Assembly: GCA_029747015.1 (NCBI GenBank)
Contig: JAKOGI010000085.1
Coordinates: 291,501-355,500 of the forward strand
Length of the DNA: 64,000 bases
Direction of reading: 5' to 3'
Source: Carnegiea gigantea
Taxonomy: Eukaryota; Streptophyta; Magnoliopsida; Caryophyllales; Cactaceae
Shown in pieces: positions 34,185 to 44,163 of this stretch. Position numbers and translations under genes: made by a program. Numbering within the stretch: position 1 is the stretch's first letter; the number at the start of each line of letters is the position of its first letter. The notes under the pieces were generated by a model that was not told the DNA's origin, made no database searches, and saw nothing but the letters and a program-made list of their open reading frames with translations.

Positions 34185-35779
34185 ATGGGAAGTGTATGCA
34201 TGGAGCACAACCACCACATTTCACCGAGAAAGGTCCTCACACGGCGGGGGAGCCTCTCAGCCGAATACCTGTCTGCTCAATCACCCTCAAAGCTGCTCCA
34301 GGCGGAGGCCGCCCTCATGCACAAGTTCCTACCCTACAACGGCGACTCTGGCTCCGACCGGTATGACCCGGATTCGGATTCGGATTCCGACCCGTACTCA
34401 TCGGACCCGTTCCGGATGTACGAGTTCAAGATCAGGAAGTGTACGAGGAGCCGCAGCCACGACTGGACCGACTGCCCTTTTTCTCACCCCGGGGAGAAGG
34501 CTCGGCGACGGGACCCAAGAAAGTACCACTACTCGGGGACTGTGTGCCCCGAGTACCGCCGAGCTGGGAGCTGCTCGAAGGGCGATGAGTGTGAATTCGC
34601 ACATGGTGTGTTTGAGTGCTGGCTGCATCCGGCTCGGTACCGGACTGAGGCATGCAAGGATGGCAAGAACTGTAAGCGCAAGGTTTGCTTCTTTGCTCAC
34701 TCTCCTCGTGAGCTTCGTGTCCTCCCACCTCTTGAAGACGGGGAGGAGAGAAAAGGTAGTAAGGGTGAAAGGGGTTGCCATGGAAGTCAACATTGCTGCA
34801 GGTATGGGGAAATCTCTGTTCTTACTGCTCTGATAGTTATTGGACACACATATTAGTACTAGTTGTTTTGTTTTAATGATACATAATGTTAAATTCCTCA
34901 GCTAGATTAGCAAAGTAAACTAGGGAAATTTTTTATGATCTGTTCAATACAAACGTCGTATGTAATATGTAAAAGACCATGACTGGGTTAAGTACTTAAT
35001 TTGGCGAAATCATCATATGCCAAAGTTACTGCTAGACACAAGCTTGTGCAGAAATGGAAGTATTAAATTGTATAATGGATGATATGATTCTTGTGAAGAT
35101 TGGAGTTGAGCAACACTTTACATAAGTTACACACATAAGTGATCGATCATACCATGTAAAAAGATTATGTCGAATCGATTAGACAAGTATTTGCTCTTTT
35201 CATTTTCATTAGTAACTCTATTGCTAAATTGTTGTGTGCAGGCACTGTTGTGCTCTCTCCCCCACTTCCACTCTAATGGGTGTGGCCCATTTCTCACCAC
35301 CGATGTCTCCTTCCGGCCTCTCACCACCCCGCTCACCGATGAGGGCATTGGGGCTTTCCGGTTTCTCCCCAATGTCTCAATACTCAGACCCGCACTCAGC
35401 TAGCAGGTCAACGGGCGCCAAGCGGTTAAACTACGAGGACATGGTGATTGCTGAGCTCTTAGGGTCTTTGGAGGGCATGAACATCTCCGATGCAGTGGCG
35501 GGTCTCAAAACGGGTGGCCCAAACAAGGCACCGGGGTTGTGGGTTGATGTTGGGTATGAAAATACCGTGGCAGATAATGATCATCAGCGCCAATTCAATG
35601 TATCCCGTTCAACACCGATTAACTCGCCCGCTTTACCCAGGAGGAATTACAACAATTTCAACGATAACTCCACTGATTCTGCTTCTTATTATGGTACTGT
35701 GGCTGGTGACAGCAAGGCGATCAACGATAGTGGGTTGCCGGGTCCCGATCTCGGGTGGGTCAATGAACTTCTCATGTAG
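34185..35779 (+). CDS. Arginine-rich tandem CCCH zinc-finger protein (plant RR-TZF, TZF4/SOMNUS-like)
   Basis: Two exons, 34185-34801 and 35242-35779, give 384 residues. The region around residues 82-115 holds the plant arginine-rich domain ([20 protein letters not shown]), followed by the tandem fingers with exact spacing C-X8-C-X5-C-X3-H-X16-C-X5-C-X4-C-X3-H. X8 in the first finger fits the TZF4/5/6 group; TZF1-3 have X7, as I recall. A Ser/Asp patch encoded by a GATTCG repeat precedes them, and the C-terminus ends [10 protein letters not shown]. Relatives bind AU-rich RNA in cytoplasmic granules and act in hormone and light-dependent seed germination; this function is inferred from family. 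No stop, shift or missing ligand is seen. The ATG is the first in frame after the TATA box. Confidence 0.92.
34802..35241 (+). other. Intron of the CCCH zinc-finger gene
   Basis: 440 bp, AT-rich, with donor CAG|GTATGG and acceptor TGTGCAG|GCAC. It has phase 2; joining the exons keeps the frame and avoids the TAG that would end a read-through at 34854-34856. It lies just after the second zinc finger. Confidence 0.85.
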
Positions 35780-37229
35780 ATGGTGATGATGATGAAAGTT
35801 GAGCTAATCGTGTGTATATTTTGAACGAGGTGTATAGGATCGAGTACCCGTAATTTCCGCTCTACTTAGGGGAGTTCTCTAGTTCAATTCGCATTGTTTA
35901 AAAAGATTTTCAAGTGTAATTTTTTGTTGCTTGATTTAGGGTATGATCGGCTCGGATTTGTAGTTTTATGATTGTTAGTGACTTGTATGATTATAACCTA
36001 CGATTAGGGAGACCGCCTTTTGTTTTCGATCAAAAAATATGTATGACATGTAACATGTTCAAGAATTATATGTTATAATAATAATCAATAACAATAATAA
36101 TGATGTTCATTATATTGCCAAGCTCTCATCTTCTCTAATGTGGTCGAGCATGCATGTGCTATTGGTTCGGCCCATCTCCAATTGTGATAGAGCTTGCAAA
36201 ATCGAAAATTCGTTGTTGACCCCAGAGGTAGTTATATTTTGACGAAACAGTTCATAAAAATGTTTAATAAATGGGTGATGATATATGTTTTAGTTAAAGT
36301 TTGACCAAACAGTTCATATAATAAATGGGTGATGAGGCATGTTATCGTCGTAAAACATTTTTAAATGTATTGCTTAAATTTAAACTATAATTTTTATAAT
36401 TTAAAATTACTAAATTTTTAATAATTATATTTTATTATGGGAGGTAAATCTTTAATATTGATCTGCTATACCAATAATTACAAATTGACATTTTAACTCG
36501 ATTAATTTGATCCGCGAAAATATATCATATATGTAATTTGATAAATATAAAAAATTATGTATAAAAGATGATTTTACATAACTTATAAGTGGTGAGATCT
36601 TTATCTATTAAATCACATTATTGTTTTTCAATTTAATATATAATACCCATTTTATGTGAAGATAAAGTACTTATTATTTTGCTTAATAAATATGAAATTA
36701 AAGTTTTTAATTGCGAATCCCATGATCCAACACCAGTTTGTTATAGGTCACCGTGGTGTACAATTATATTAGCTATCGTTTTTTTGTTTTTTTGTTGATA
36801 AAATTACATTAGCTATCATTATGTAGTTATTAAATTAAATTAACCTAGTTCCACTAAATAGCTGACGGCCACATGTTTACGATTTTGACCAAAAAATAAT
36901 CCCTAAGTATGGCAAAACATGTTACAAAGCGAAGAGAGAAATTAACTATGATACCGTGTGAACTTTACTCTCCATTTTAGAATAAGTTTATGCTGAGATG
37001 TATGACGAGCTACTGTAAACGGTAGATAATTTCTAGTTAAAAGCATCTTATTGATATGATTATCGAATGTGATAATAAGATCCTTATACAATCGGTTCGG
37101 GGTGAAATTCATACACATTGACAAATTTCTAGTTTAGTCCATGATATTAAGTATTTTCTTCAGCATGCTTCGTTTGTTCAAATGCATCATATTTGCCATG
37201 AAGGTAACATGGCAATGGATTGATTAGCT
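35780..37229. other. 3' UTR and intergenic DNA
   Basis: The first few hundred bases are probably the 3' UTR; A-rich AATAATAAT runs near 36078-36105 could hold a polyadenylation signal. The remainder is AT-rich with no gene. Two partial direct repeats (about 36243-36282 and 36308-36337) share AACAGTTCAT and AAATGGGTGATGA. Confidence 0.5.
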
Positions 37230-37230
37230 A

Positions 37231-37483
37231 AGGGGCTTTTTTTTTTTGTAGGTCGGGCCTTTTTTTTTTTTGTAGGTCAATTCCAAAATACCAATCTCAG
37301 CATACTTCAACCTATTTCAACCTACTTTTATTATTTTAAGTAAGTTTCATTTATCATATAAAAAAATTCAATCCACTTCAACCTATTTTAACCAACTTCA
37401 ACCTACTTCAACCTACCTTGACCTATTTCAACCCACTTTACGCTTTTACTCACCCTAATCTGCCCACAAAAAGAACAGACCCT
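37231..37483. mobile_element. MITE-like element with TTCAACCTA repeats
   Basis: The ends form an imperfect inverted repeat: AGGGGCTTTTTTTTTTTGTA on the left and the complement of the right end, which begins AGGGTCTGTTCTTTTTGTGG. Inside are many degenerate TTCAACCTA units. No clear target duplication was found, and there is no coding capacity. Confidence 0.4.
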
Positions 37484-38088
37484 AAGTCTGACTTTCACAC
37501 ACCTTTGTTTAGCACATTCACCTACTTTCCTCCTCATTTAAATTACATTGTATTTTAACAAACAATAATATGGGTCGATTTCTTAAGAGAAGAGTTGCCT
37601 AATGTTCTGATGTACTTATCTTTTCAACCAAAACAAATGTAATGGGAGATAATATTGCAAGGCTTTTTAGCTTAATGTTTCTACAATAAATTTCACTTCC
37701 CTTCTTAGACAACAAGCATTGCCAGCAATAGTCCACATGTTTTTGCCAAAATAAAACTTTTTTCAGCATCTTGGACTCCTTACATAAAAGGGAATTAAAT
37801 ATTTTTCTTAAGACTTCAATTATGATATGTGTTAATTTCATACGTTATTTTCTTCCTTCATATTTTTTTTTTGTAATTACTGAAGTAACGAACTCTATTG
37901 ACATTTTTCTCCATGACAAAGATAGTTGACTGTACGCATAACTTGCGCATGTTAGATTATCATGGTTTTGAGAAAAGCAAAACGATAAGTGTCTTGCTAC
38001 AAGACACTTTCTAAGTGTCATGTTTTTATGTAAAATATATATTATATATATTAAATTGGAAAAAAATAACATAATTGAAAAATGAAAA
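37484..38088. other. Anonymous AT-rich DNA
   Basis: No gene. It ends with GAAAA (38084-38088), one half of the target duplication of the next element; without that element it would join directly to 48063. Confidence 0.6.
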
Positions 38089-39460
38089 TATTGACCCTAT
38101 CCTTATGTAATGTAAGGTTTTGATGATAACAAACATAAATGTAATATATGCTTGAGTATGTTGTTCAAACAGATTCCAAATGTTGTTTGAAATGCTTTGA
38201 AATTGCTTGGTTAACTATGCTTAAGAACAGGTCTTAAGAACAGGTCCTCAAGATCAGTTGATTCAGGAATCCATAACAGCCTGGGAATCAGTTCTGTAAG
38301 GTGTTTGGAGCAGCAAGTTGTTTTTCTACAAAATGTCCGGTTGATTCAACAAGAGTCTTGGTTTGTTATAGGTTTTATTTTCTTAGATTCTTGTTAATAT
38401 GCCAATTAGAAAGTCTTGATTTAACACTTACTTGAAATGGTTTTACTTTTTAAAAATATTTCAGAACACTATCTCAGAACAGTTCTGGAAACAAGGTGTT
38501 CAGGATGTTCTCAAGCCAAACTGCAAAAACATTTTTCACGAATTCTTCTCTGATTTTTTGGCCAACGTCTCTGAGATTTTTGAGCAAGATTTCCTGCTGA
38601 TTATTTAGTCCAAAGAGACTATTTTTGGCTATGAGAAATTTGGGGAGAATTGCAAGTCTATTTTTAAAGTGCTTTATTCTCCAAGTTACAAAATCTCTAT
38701 TTTTAGAAAATGGCTAAATTTATGGAGAAAATCATGGAATGATTTACTGAGTTTTTGTGGCTGAAAATAACCGTGTAGCTCAAGTAGTTAGTGAGAATTT
38801 TCAGCTCACACTTTCCACTCCTTGTGGCCCAAGCTTTTTCTTTTTAGAAAATATTTGTGATTATTCCACTTGATTTTCTATTTAAGCAAGACTCCACACT
38901 CATTTTCTTTATCGGTTTTCACAGCAATATTCCAGAGTTTAAGAGCCATATTTTTCAGAAAGAAAACCGACCCAAGTGTGTGCAAGATTGAGCTTTCAAA
39001 GTTGGCATACTAAGAGCATACTTGTACCTTACACTAGCTTATTTGAGAAGCACAAAAGTAAGGTGTCCATCTTATTTTCTCTCTTTCAAAAGTGAGTTGA
39101 GTGTGTCCAAATCAAAGGGATTTTGGACGTGGGATAACCGGTCTTAGGGAAGACGGTTACGCATGTGTTACAAGTTATAACGGTGTGAGTTACATTGTAA
39201 CGTGTTTAGCCCGAATAGTGAAGTGGTTGAAAATCCTACAGAGGTAGGTAGTGGTTTTTCACCTCAGTTGGGCTAGAGGTGTTTCCACGTAAAAATCCCG
39301 TATCTACTCTCTTTTTTACTTCTTACCGCTGCATTTGCGTTTTCTGGACGTGTTATAAACAGCCTGTCCAAATAGGGTCTAAGCCTGTTTCTAGAAAACT
39401 GCGAAAATTTGACAACACAATTCACCCCCCTCTTGTGTTTGTGTACTCTCATTTCTATCA
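38089..39460 (+). repeat. 5' LTR of SIRE-like element
   Basis: Starts TATTGACC (canonical TG changed to TA) and ends TTTCTATCA. Highly similar to 46687-48057. A candidate TATTTAA box is at 38879-38885. A tandem 13-bp repeat (CTTAAGAACAGGT twice) lies at 38220-38245. Confidence 0.93.
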
Positions 39461-39462
39461 AG

Positions 39463-39475
39463 TGGTATCAGGGCA
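39463..39475 (+). other. Primer binding site, initiator tRNA-Met type
   Basis: TGGTATCAGGGCA, one mismatch from the Copia consensus, two bases after the LTR. Confidence 0.87.
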
Positions 39476-39516
39476 GGTTCTTGTTAGAAAGATTAACATC
39501 TTGAGAGATCCTAAAC

Positions 39517-41322
39517 ATGAGTACACCACATGGTATGCTTGAGGGGCAATCCCTAACTCGACCACCATACTTTAATGGTCAACATTACAGTTGGTGGAAG
39601 AATAGAATGGAAAACTACATTCAAGCTGAGGACTACGAGTTATGGATGCTTATCAAGAGTGGACCACTCGTTCCCACAAACGTGATCGAAGATGGAAGCA
39701 AAGTTCACAAAAAGCCTGAAGAGTTCAATGCCGAAGACTTCAAGATGATGGAGAAAAAGGCCAAAGCCAAAAAACTCTTGTATTTTGGCCTTGGACCAGA
39801 TGGGTACACTCGCATTTCTGAGTGCAAGTCAGCCAAGGACATATGGGATGCCCTTCAAGTAGCTCATGAAGGCACAAATCAAGTAAAGCAATCACGCATT
39901 GAGCTACTTATGAGAAAATACGAATTGTTTGAAATGGGTGATCGTGAAACGGTGATGGATATGTATACCCGTTTCACCCATATAACAAATGAGTTAAAGT
40001 CATTAGGAAAGTCCTTCACCACTGAAGAGTTGGTGAGGAAGATCCTAAGGCTTTTACCTCATTCTTGGGAAGCCAAAGTCATGGCTATTCAAGAGGCCAA
40101 GGACTTGAAAAAGATTACCTTGGATGAGCTTATTAGCAATCTCCAAACCTATGAGCTTAGAAGGAATTCTCAACAAAAAGAGGAGACCAAGAAGGACCGA
40201 GGAATTGCTCTAAAAGTCATGGAGGAGGATAGCTCGGATCTTGATGATAAAGAAATGGCTATGATCACCCGAAAATTCAAGAAGTTTTTCAAGAAGGCCA
40301 AGGAAAATGCTAAGAAGAAAAACTTCAGCAAGTCAAGAAATAATGATAGGGAATAGTTTTCAGGTTGTTTCAAATGTGGTAAGCTTGATCACATTGTGAA
40401 AAACTGTCATTTGTTGAAAGAGGAACAAGAGCCCGAACAGTCCAAGAAACAGGGCAGAAAACAGGTTGGGAATAGTTCAGCTAGGCGTTTCTCAAGGGCA
40501 ATGCTTGCGGCTTAGGGTGATTCTACCGAGGACGAGGAAGGGACTGAAGAAGAAGATGCTGCTGTAGCTCTTATGGCCAGAAGTGACTTTGACTCAGATG
40601 ATGAGCCTCTGGACAGCTTAGCTCAACTTAAGGATAAGGTACGTGGTCTAAATAAAGCAAAACTTAAAGAATTATTATCCACTTTGATGGATGAGTGTGA
40701 TGCTATTAATTCTGAAAATTGCATGTTAAAGGATGCATGTTCTGAGTTAAAAAGAAATATTAGAGAATTAGAGCATGAAAACAAAATCCTTAAAAGTGAA
40801 AAAATTGAAATTGATATGAAGAACATTGTTTTGCATGAAGACCTCAATAAGTCCAAAGAGACCTTAAGTATGAAAGAAGAAGCTTTTGCTACTGACTTCA
40901 CTAAGCTTGAAAATGAGTCCCTTGAACTGAAACAGAATGTTGAATCCCTGCTTATTGAGAACAGTAAATTACTTGAAAAATTAAAACAAGTAGAATCAGA
41001 CCTTGCTGCAAACAGGCGCTGGAACAGGTTCTCACAGGCGCTGAATTAGCTGAACACTCACTTTAACCGAGGCAAAAGAGGATTAGGCTTTGTAATTAAG
41101 CGCACCGTTTACCCTGTTAATAGAAAATATGTGGGATTACCTGAAAATATTGTTTGTTTTCATTGTGGTAAAACGGGGCATTATCGGTATGCTTGTCCTA
41201 TAAGAAGGTATGCCATGGAAAGCAACTTGATTTATGTGAAGCAAATTTGGGTTAGAAAAGATGAGCTTCACATGTCTAAGGGAATAGGACCCAAGTGGAT
41301 CTGGGTTCCCAAAACTAACCCC
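39517..41322 (+). pseudogene. gag of SIRE-like element
   Basis: Begins at the ATG at 39517, the first after the primer site, and is open for 279 codons. The capsid core includes YFNGQHYSWWKNRMENYI, EDYELWMLI and SLGKSFTTEELVRKILRLLP. After in-frame stops near 40354 and 40513 it continues with an intact knuckle (CFKCGKLDHIVKNC), an acidic segment and a long coiled-coil stretch (40573-41046), then a stop near 41047 and a second intact knuckle (CFHCGKTGHYRYAC). All parts are in the same frame, so only stop codons separate them. Confidence 0.88.
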
Positions 41323-42732
41323 TAATTTGTTTTGCAGGCTAAAGTGAGAGGGAACAATTCGGCGAACAACCCAACAAACAGCCCAAGGAACAACCCAGGG
41401 AACAACCTAGGAAACAGCCTAGGGAACAACCCAGGGAACAGCCAGCTGTGGTATATTGATAGCGGATGTTCAAGGCATATGACTGGTGAGAAATCCAACT
41501 TCCTCTCACTTACAGCCTTAGAAGGAGGGAGTGTGGCATTTGGTAACGGCAAGTCCAGGATAATTGTCGGAATAGGTAAGATAGGTGAGTCACTCTCCCA
41601 TTCTATTGACAGTGTATATCTTATAGATAGTTTGAGACATAATTTACTTAGTGTGTCCCAACTGTGTGACAAAGACAACCTTGTAGTGTTTTCTCCAACA
41701 CGTTGCTTGGTTGTTAATATGAACACAGGAGATGTCGTGTTGAGGGAGAAGCGACACAAAAATGTTTATAAAGTGTGTATTTCTTCCCTTCCCTAAAATA
41801 ATCTGACTTGTTTAAGTGCCTTGAATGATGATATAATACTTTGGCACAAGAGATTAGGTCATGCAAGTCTCTCACTTTTAAACAAATTAGTTTCTAAAGA
41901 CCTAGTAGTCGGTTTGCCTTCCATCAAATACAATGATGGTAAGGTATGTGACGCTTGTGCTAGGGGGAAACAAGTTAGAAATTTTTTTAAATTGAAAAAT
42001 TGTGTTAGCACTACCCGACCTCTCGAAATGTTACATGTCGATTTGTGTGGTCCTATGAGGATCATGAGTAGAGGTGGGAAGAGGTATGTGCTTGTTGTAG
42101 TGGATGACTACTCTCGTTTCACTTGGACCCTGTTTTTGGCTTCTAAAGATGAAACTTTTGAAAAATTTCTTGCATTCATTAAAAAGACTGAAAAGAGAGT
42201 AGGACACTCTTTGGTGTGCCTAAGGTCTGATCATGGTACAGAATTTGAAAATTCGAGCTTTATTGACTATTGTAATGAGCATGGTGTTGATCATAATTTT
42301 TCAGCTCCAAGAACACCCCAGCAGAACGGGTTGGTAGAGCGTAAAAATTGTACTCTAGAAGACATGACTAGAACAATGCTTATTGCTAGTGGTCTTCCTA
42401 GAAGCTTTTGGGCAGAAGCTTTGAACACATCATGTCACATTATAAATAGATGCATGATTAGACCTATTCTCAACAAAACTCCTAATGAACTTCTCAAAGG
42501 TAGAAAACCCAATATTATGCATTTGAGAGTATTTGGTTGTAAATGTTTTGTGCATAATAATGGGAAGGATGCCTTAGGAAAGTTTGATCCAAGGAGTGAT
42601 GAGGTAATATTTCTTGGTTACTCCTCACACAGTAAGGCATATAAAGTGTTCAATAAGCGAACCTTGTGTGTTGAGGAGAGTGTGCATGTGTTATTTGATG
42701 AAACTAACTCTCTAATTGAGAATGATGCATAG
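41323..42732 (+). pseudogene. Protease and integrase of SIRE-like element
   Basis: A repetitive Asn/Gly/Pro linker precedes the protease site LWYIDSGCSRHMT at about 41446, with D-S-G intact. The pre-integrase domain keeps its zinc ligands (WHKRLGHASLSLL and CDACARGKQ, from 41845). The integrase core is complete: LHVDLCGPM (first Asp), LRSDHGTEFEN (second Asp) and PQQNGLVERKN (Glu). Two in-frame stops, near 41794 and 42730, interrupt an otherwise open frame, making this the best-preserved integrase of the window. Confidence 0.9.
41362..41445 (+). repeat. 12-bp coding minisatellite before the protease
   Basis: Seven tandem units close to GGGAACAACCCA, encoding N-N-P-G-like tetrapeptides. The 12-bp period keeps the frame. 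Confidence 0.9.
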
Positions 42733-43270
42733 GAAGATGATTACAAATTGGGCCTTGCTAGAAAAGATTTATTGCTCACACATGAGAAAGGTAAGAATCC
42801 TGAGGATGGATCAGGGCCTGAAGCTGTTCCCTTGGAAGGTGGGCAAGGTCTGAACCAGACAGGGGGAAGCACTGCTGAACCCGGTTTGGATCAAAATCAG
42901 CCTAATTCTTCTCGAACAAGCTGGGAAACAGGCTCCAGAACAGGCTCAGAAATAAGCTCAGAAACAGGCTCCAGAACAGGCTCGAGAACAGTTTCTGAAC
43001 CTGTTTCGCCGAGTATTCTAGCAAGAGTAGAAAGCGTATCTGTGGATCCACTTACTCCACGATCATGGAAGCACCAAAGTTCGCACCCTCTTGATCAAAT
43101 TTTGTCTGACATTAATACAGGAGTGCAAACTAGATCCAAGCTTAAAAATTTCTATGCTTTTTATGCTTTTCTCTCTAATATTGAGCCAAAAAATGTTAAT
43201 GAAGCTCTTGCAAATTCAGATTGGGTCATGGCAATGCAAGAGGAGCTTCATCAGTTTGAAAGGAATAAGG
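42733..43270 (+). pseudogene. Integrase-RT linker and start of reverse transcriptase, SIRE-like
   Basis: The same frame continues after the stop at 42730 through a Gly/Ser/Thr-rich linker with a 12-bp repeat. It reaches the first part of RT, with NVNEALANSDWVMAMQEEL and FERNKVW near 43190-43270. There the RT ends abruptly at a deletion junction. Confidence 0.83.
42912..43007 (+). repeat. 12-bp coding minisatellite in the integrase-RT linker
   Basis: Eight degenerate tandem units around CAGAACAGGCTC, encoding repeated (S/R)-T-G-S-like residues in frame. Confidence 0.88.
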
Positions 43271-43676
43271 TATGGCTCATTTTCTTGGACCCTGTTTGGT
43301 ATCTTGGGCAGCCAAGAAACAACACTCAGTTGCCATGTCCACAGCAAAAGCTGAATATGTTGCAGCTGCTTCTTGTTGTGCTCAATTACTATGGATAAGG
43401 CAACAACTCAAAGACTTTTGTGTTGACACGGGATGCATTCCTATTTTTTGTAATAATACAAGTGCAATTAATATTTCCAAAAATCCATCTCAACATAAAA
43501 GGACTAAACATATTGACATTCGTCATCATTTTTCGAGAGATAATGTTGAAAAGGGTTTGATTTCAATGAATTTTTGTATTACTAATAAACAAATTGCTGA
43601 TATTTTCACCAAGGCACTAAGCAGAGAACAATTTGAGAAGAATAGACTTGAACTGGATTTAATTAAAACAACTTGA
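43271..43676 (+). pseudogene. RNase H C-terminal part, SIRE-like
   Basis: In a different frame, starting at the deletion junction near 43270: FLGPCLVSWAAKKQHSVA, AEYVAAASCCAQLLWIRQQL and ADIFTKALSREQFEK, ending in TGA at 43674-43676. This is the last third of Copia RNase H. Everything between the first RT motif and this point, including the YVDD box, is missing. Confidence 0.9.
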
Positions 43677-44163
43677 TCATTTTATTAACCCCCAATGCTT
43701 GGTTAATTAAAAGATTTTTTAGGTCAAGCTTGTTAAAATTATTAGTTGCAGTCAAACTTGGTGCTATATTTAGCACATGTGTGGAATACAGCTTGTTGAC
43801 ACTCGTTAAGGTCTGATAATATTGCCCTTATTATCTTTTGTTACCGAATAATTGACTTCAAGAACAAGCCCCACGAACAGGTATGGCCATTGTTTGTTAT
43901 ACGTGTGCAATTCAGGTAGTTAATTCAGTTGTTGAGAATTTTAAATCCTTCACTCTTCTCAAGGCGTGCGCAGCTGGGAGTCTTTAATTTTTTTTTTTTT
44001 GGTTACAAAAACGGCCGACTCCACAACTCTTGCGTCTACTCTCATTACTCTGCTTCTCTCTCTTCCAAAAATCTCTCTCCCGAAAATTTCTCCCCCAAAC
44101 TCTCTCCCGAAAACTCTCTTCTTCTCAAACCCTAAAACTCTCAAACCTCAGCTCCCTACTTCA
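43677..44163 (+). other. Spacer between pol and the extra ORF
   Basis: 487 bp without a clear gene. An open frame runs upstream of 44164 from 43966, but the Thr/Ser/Leu/Pro-rich start looks like untranslated leader with CT-rich sequence. Confidence 0.55.

Noticed and set aside
34192..34833. 213-codon open frame overlapping the zinc-finger exon in another phase
   Set aside because: It is a by-product of GC-rich exon composition; the phase with exact CCCH spacing is the gene.
34398..34847. Minus-strand open frames opposite the zinc-finger exon
   Set aside because: They mirror the coding strand and show no family motif.
43966..44163. Earlier start for the extra SIRE-like ORF
   Set aside because: The stretch looks like untranslated leader with CT runs; the ATG at 44164 is preferred, although the frame is open upstream.
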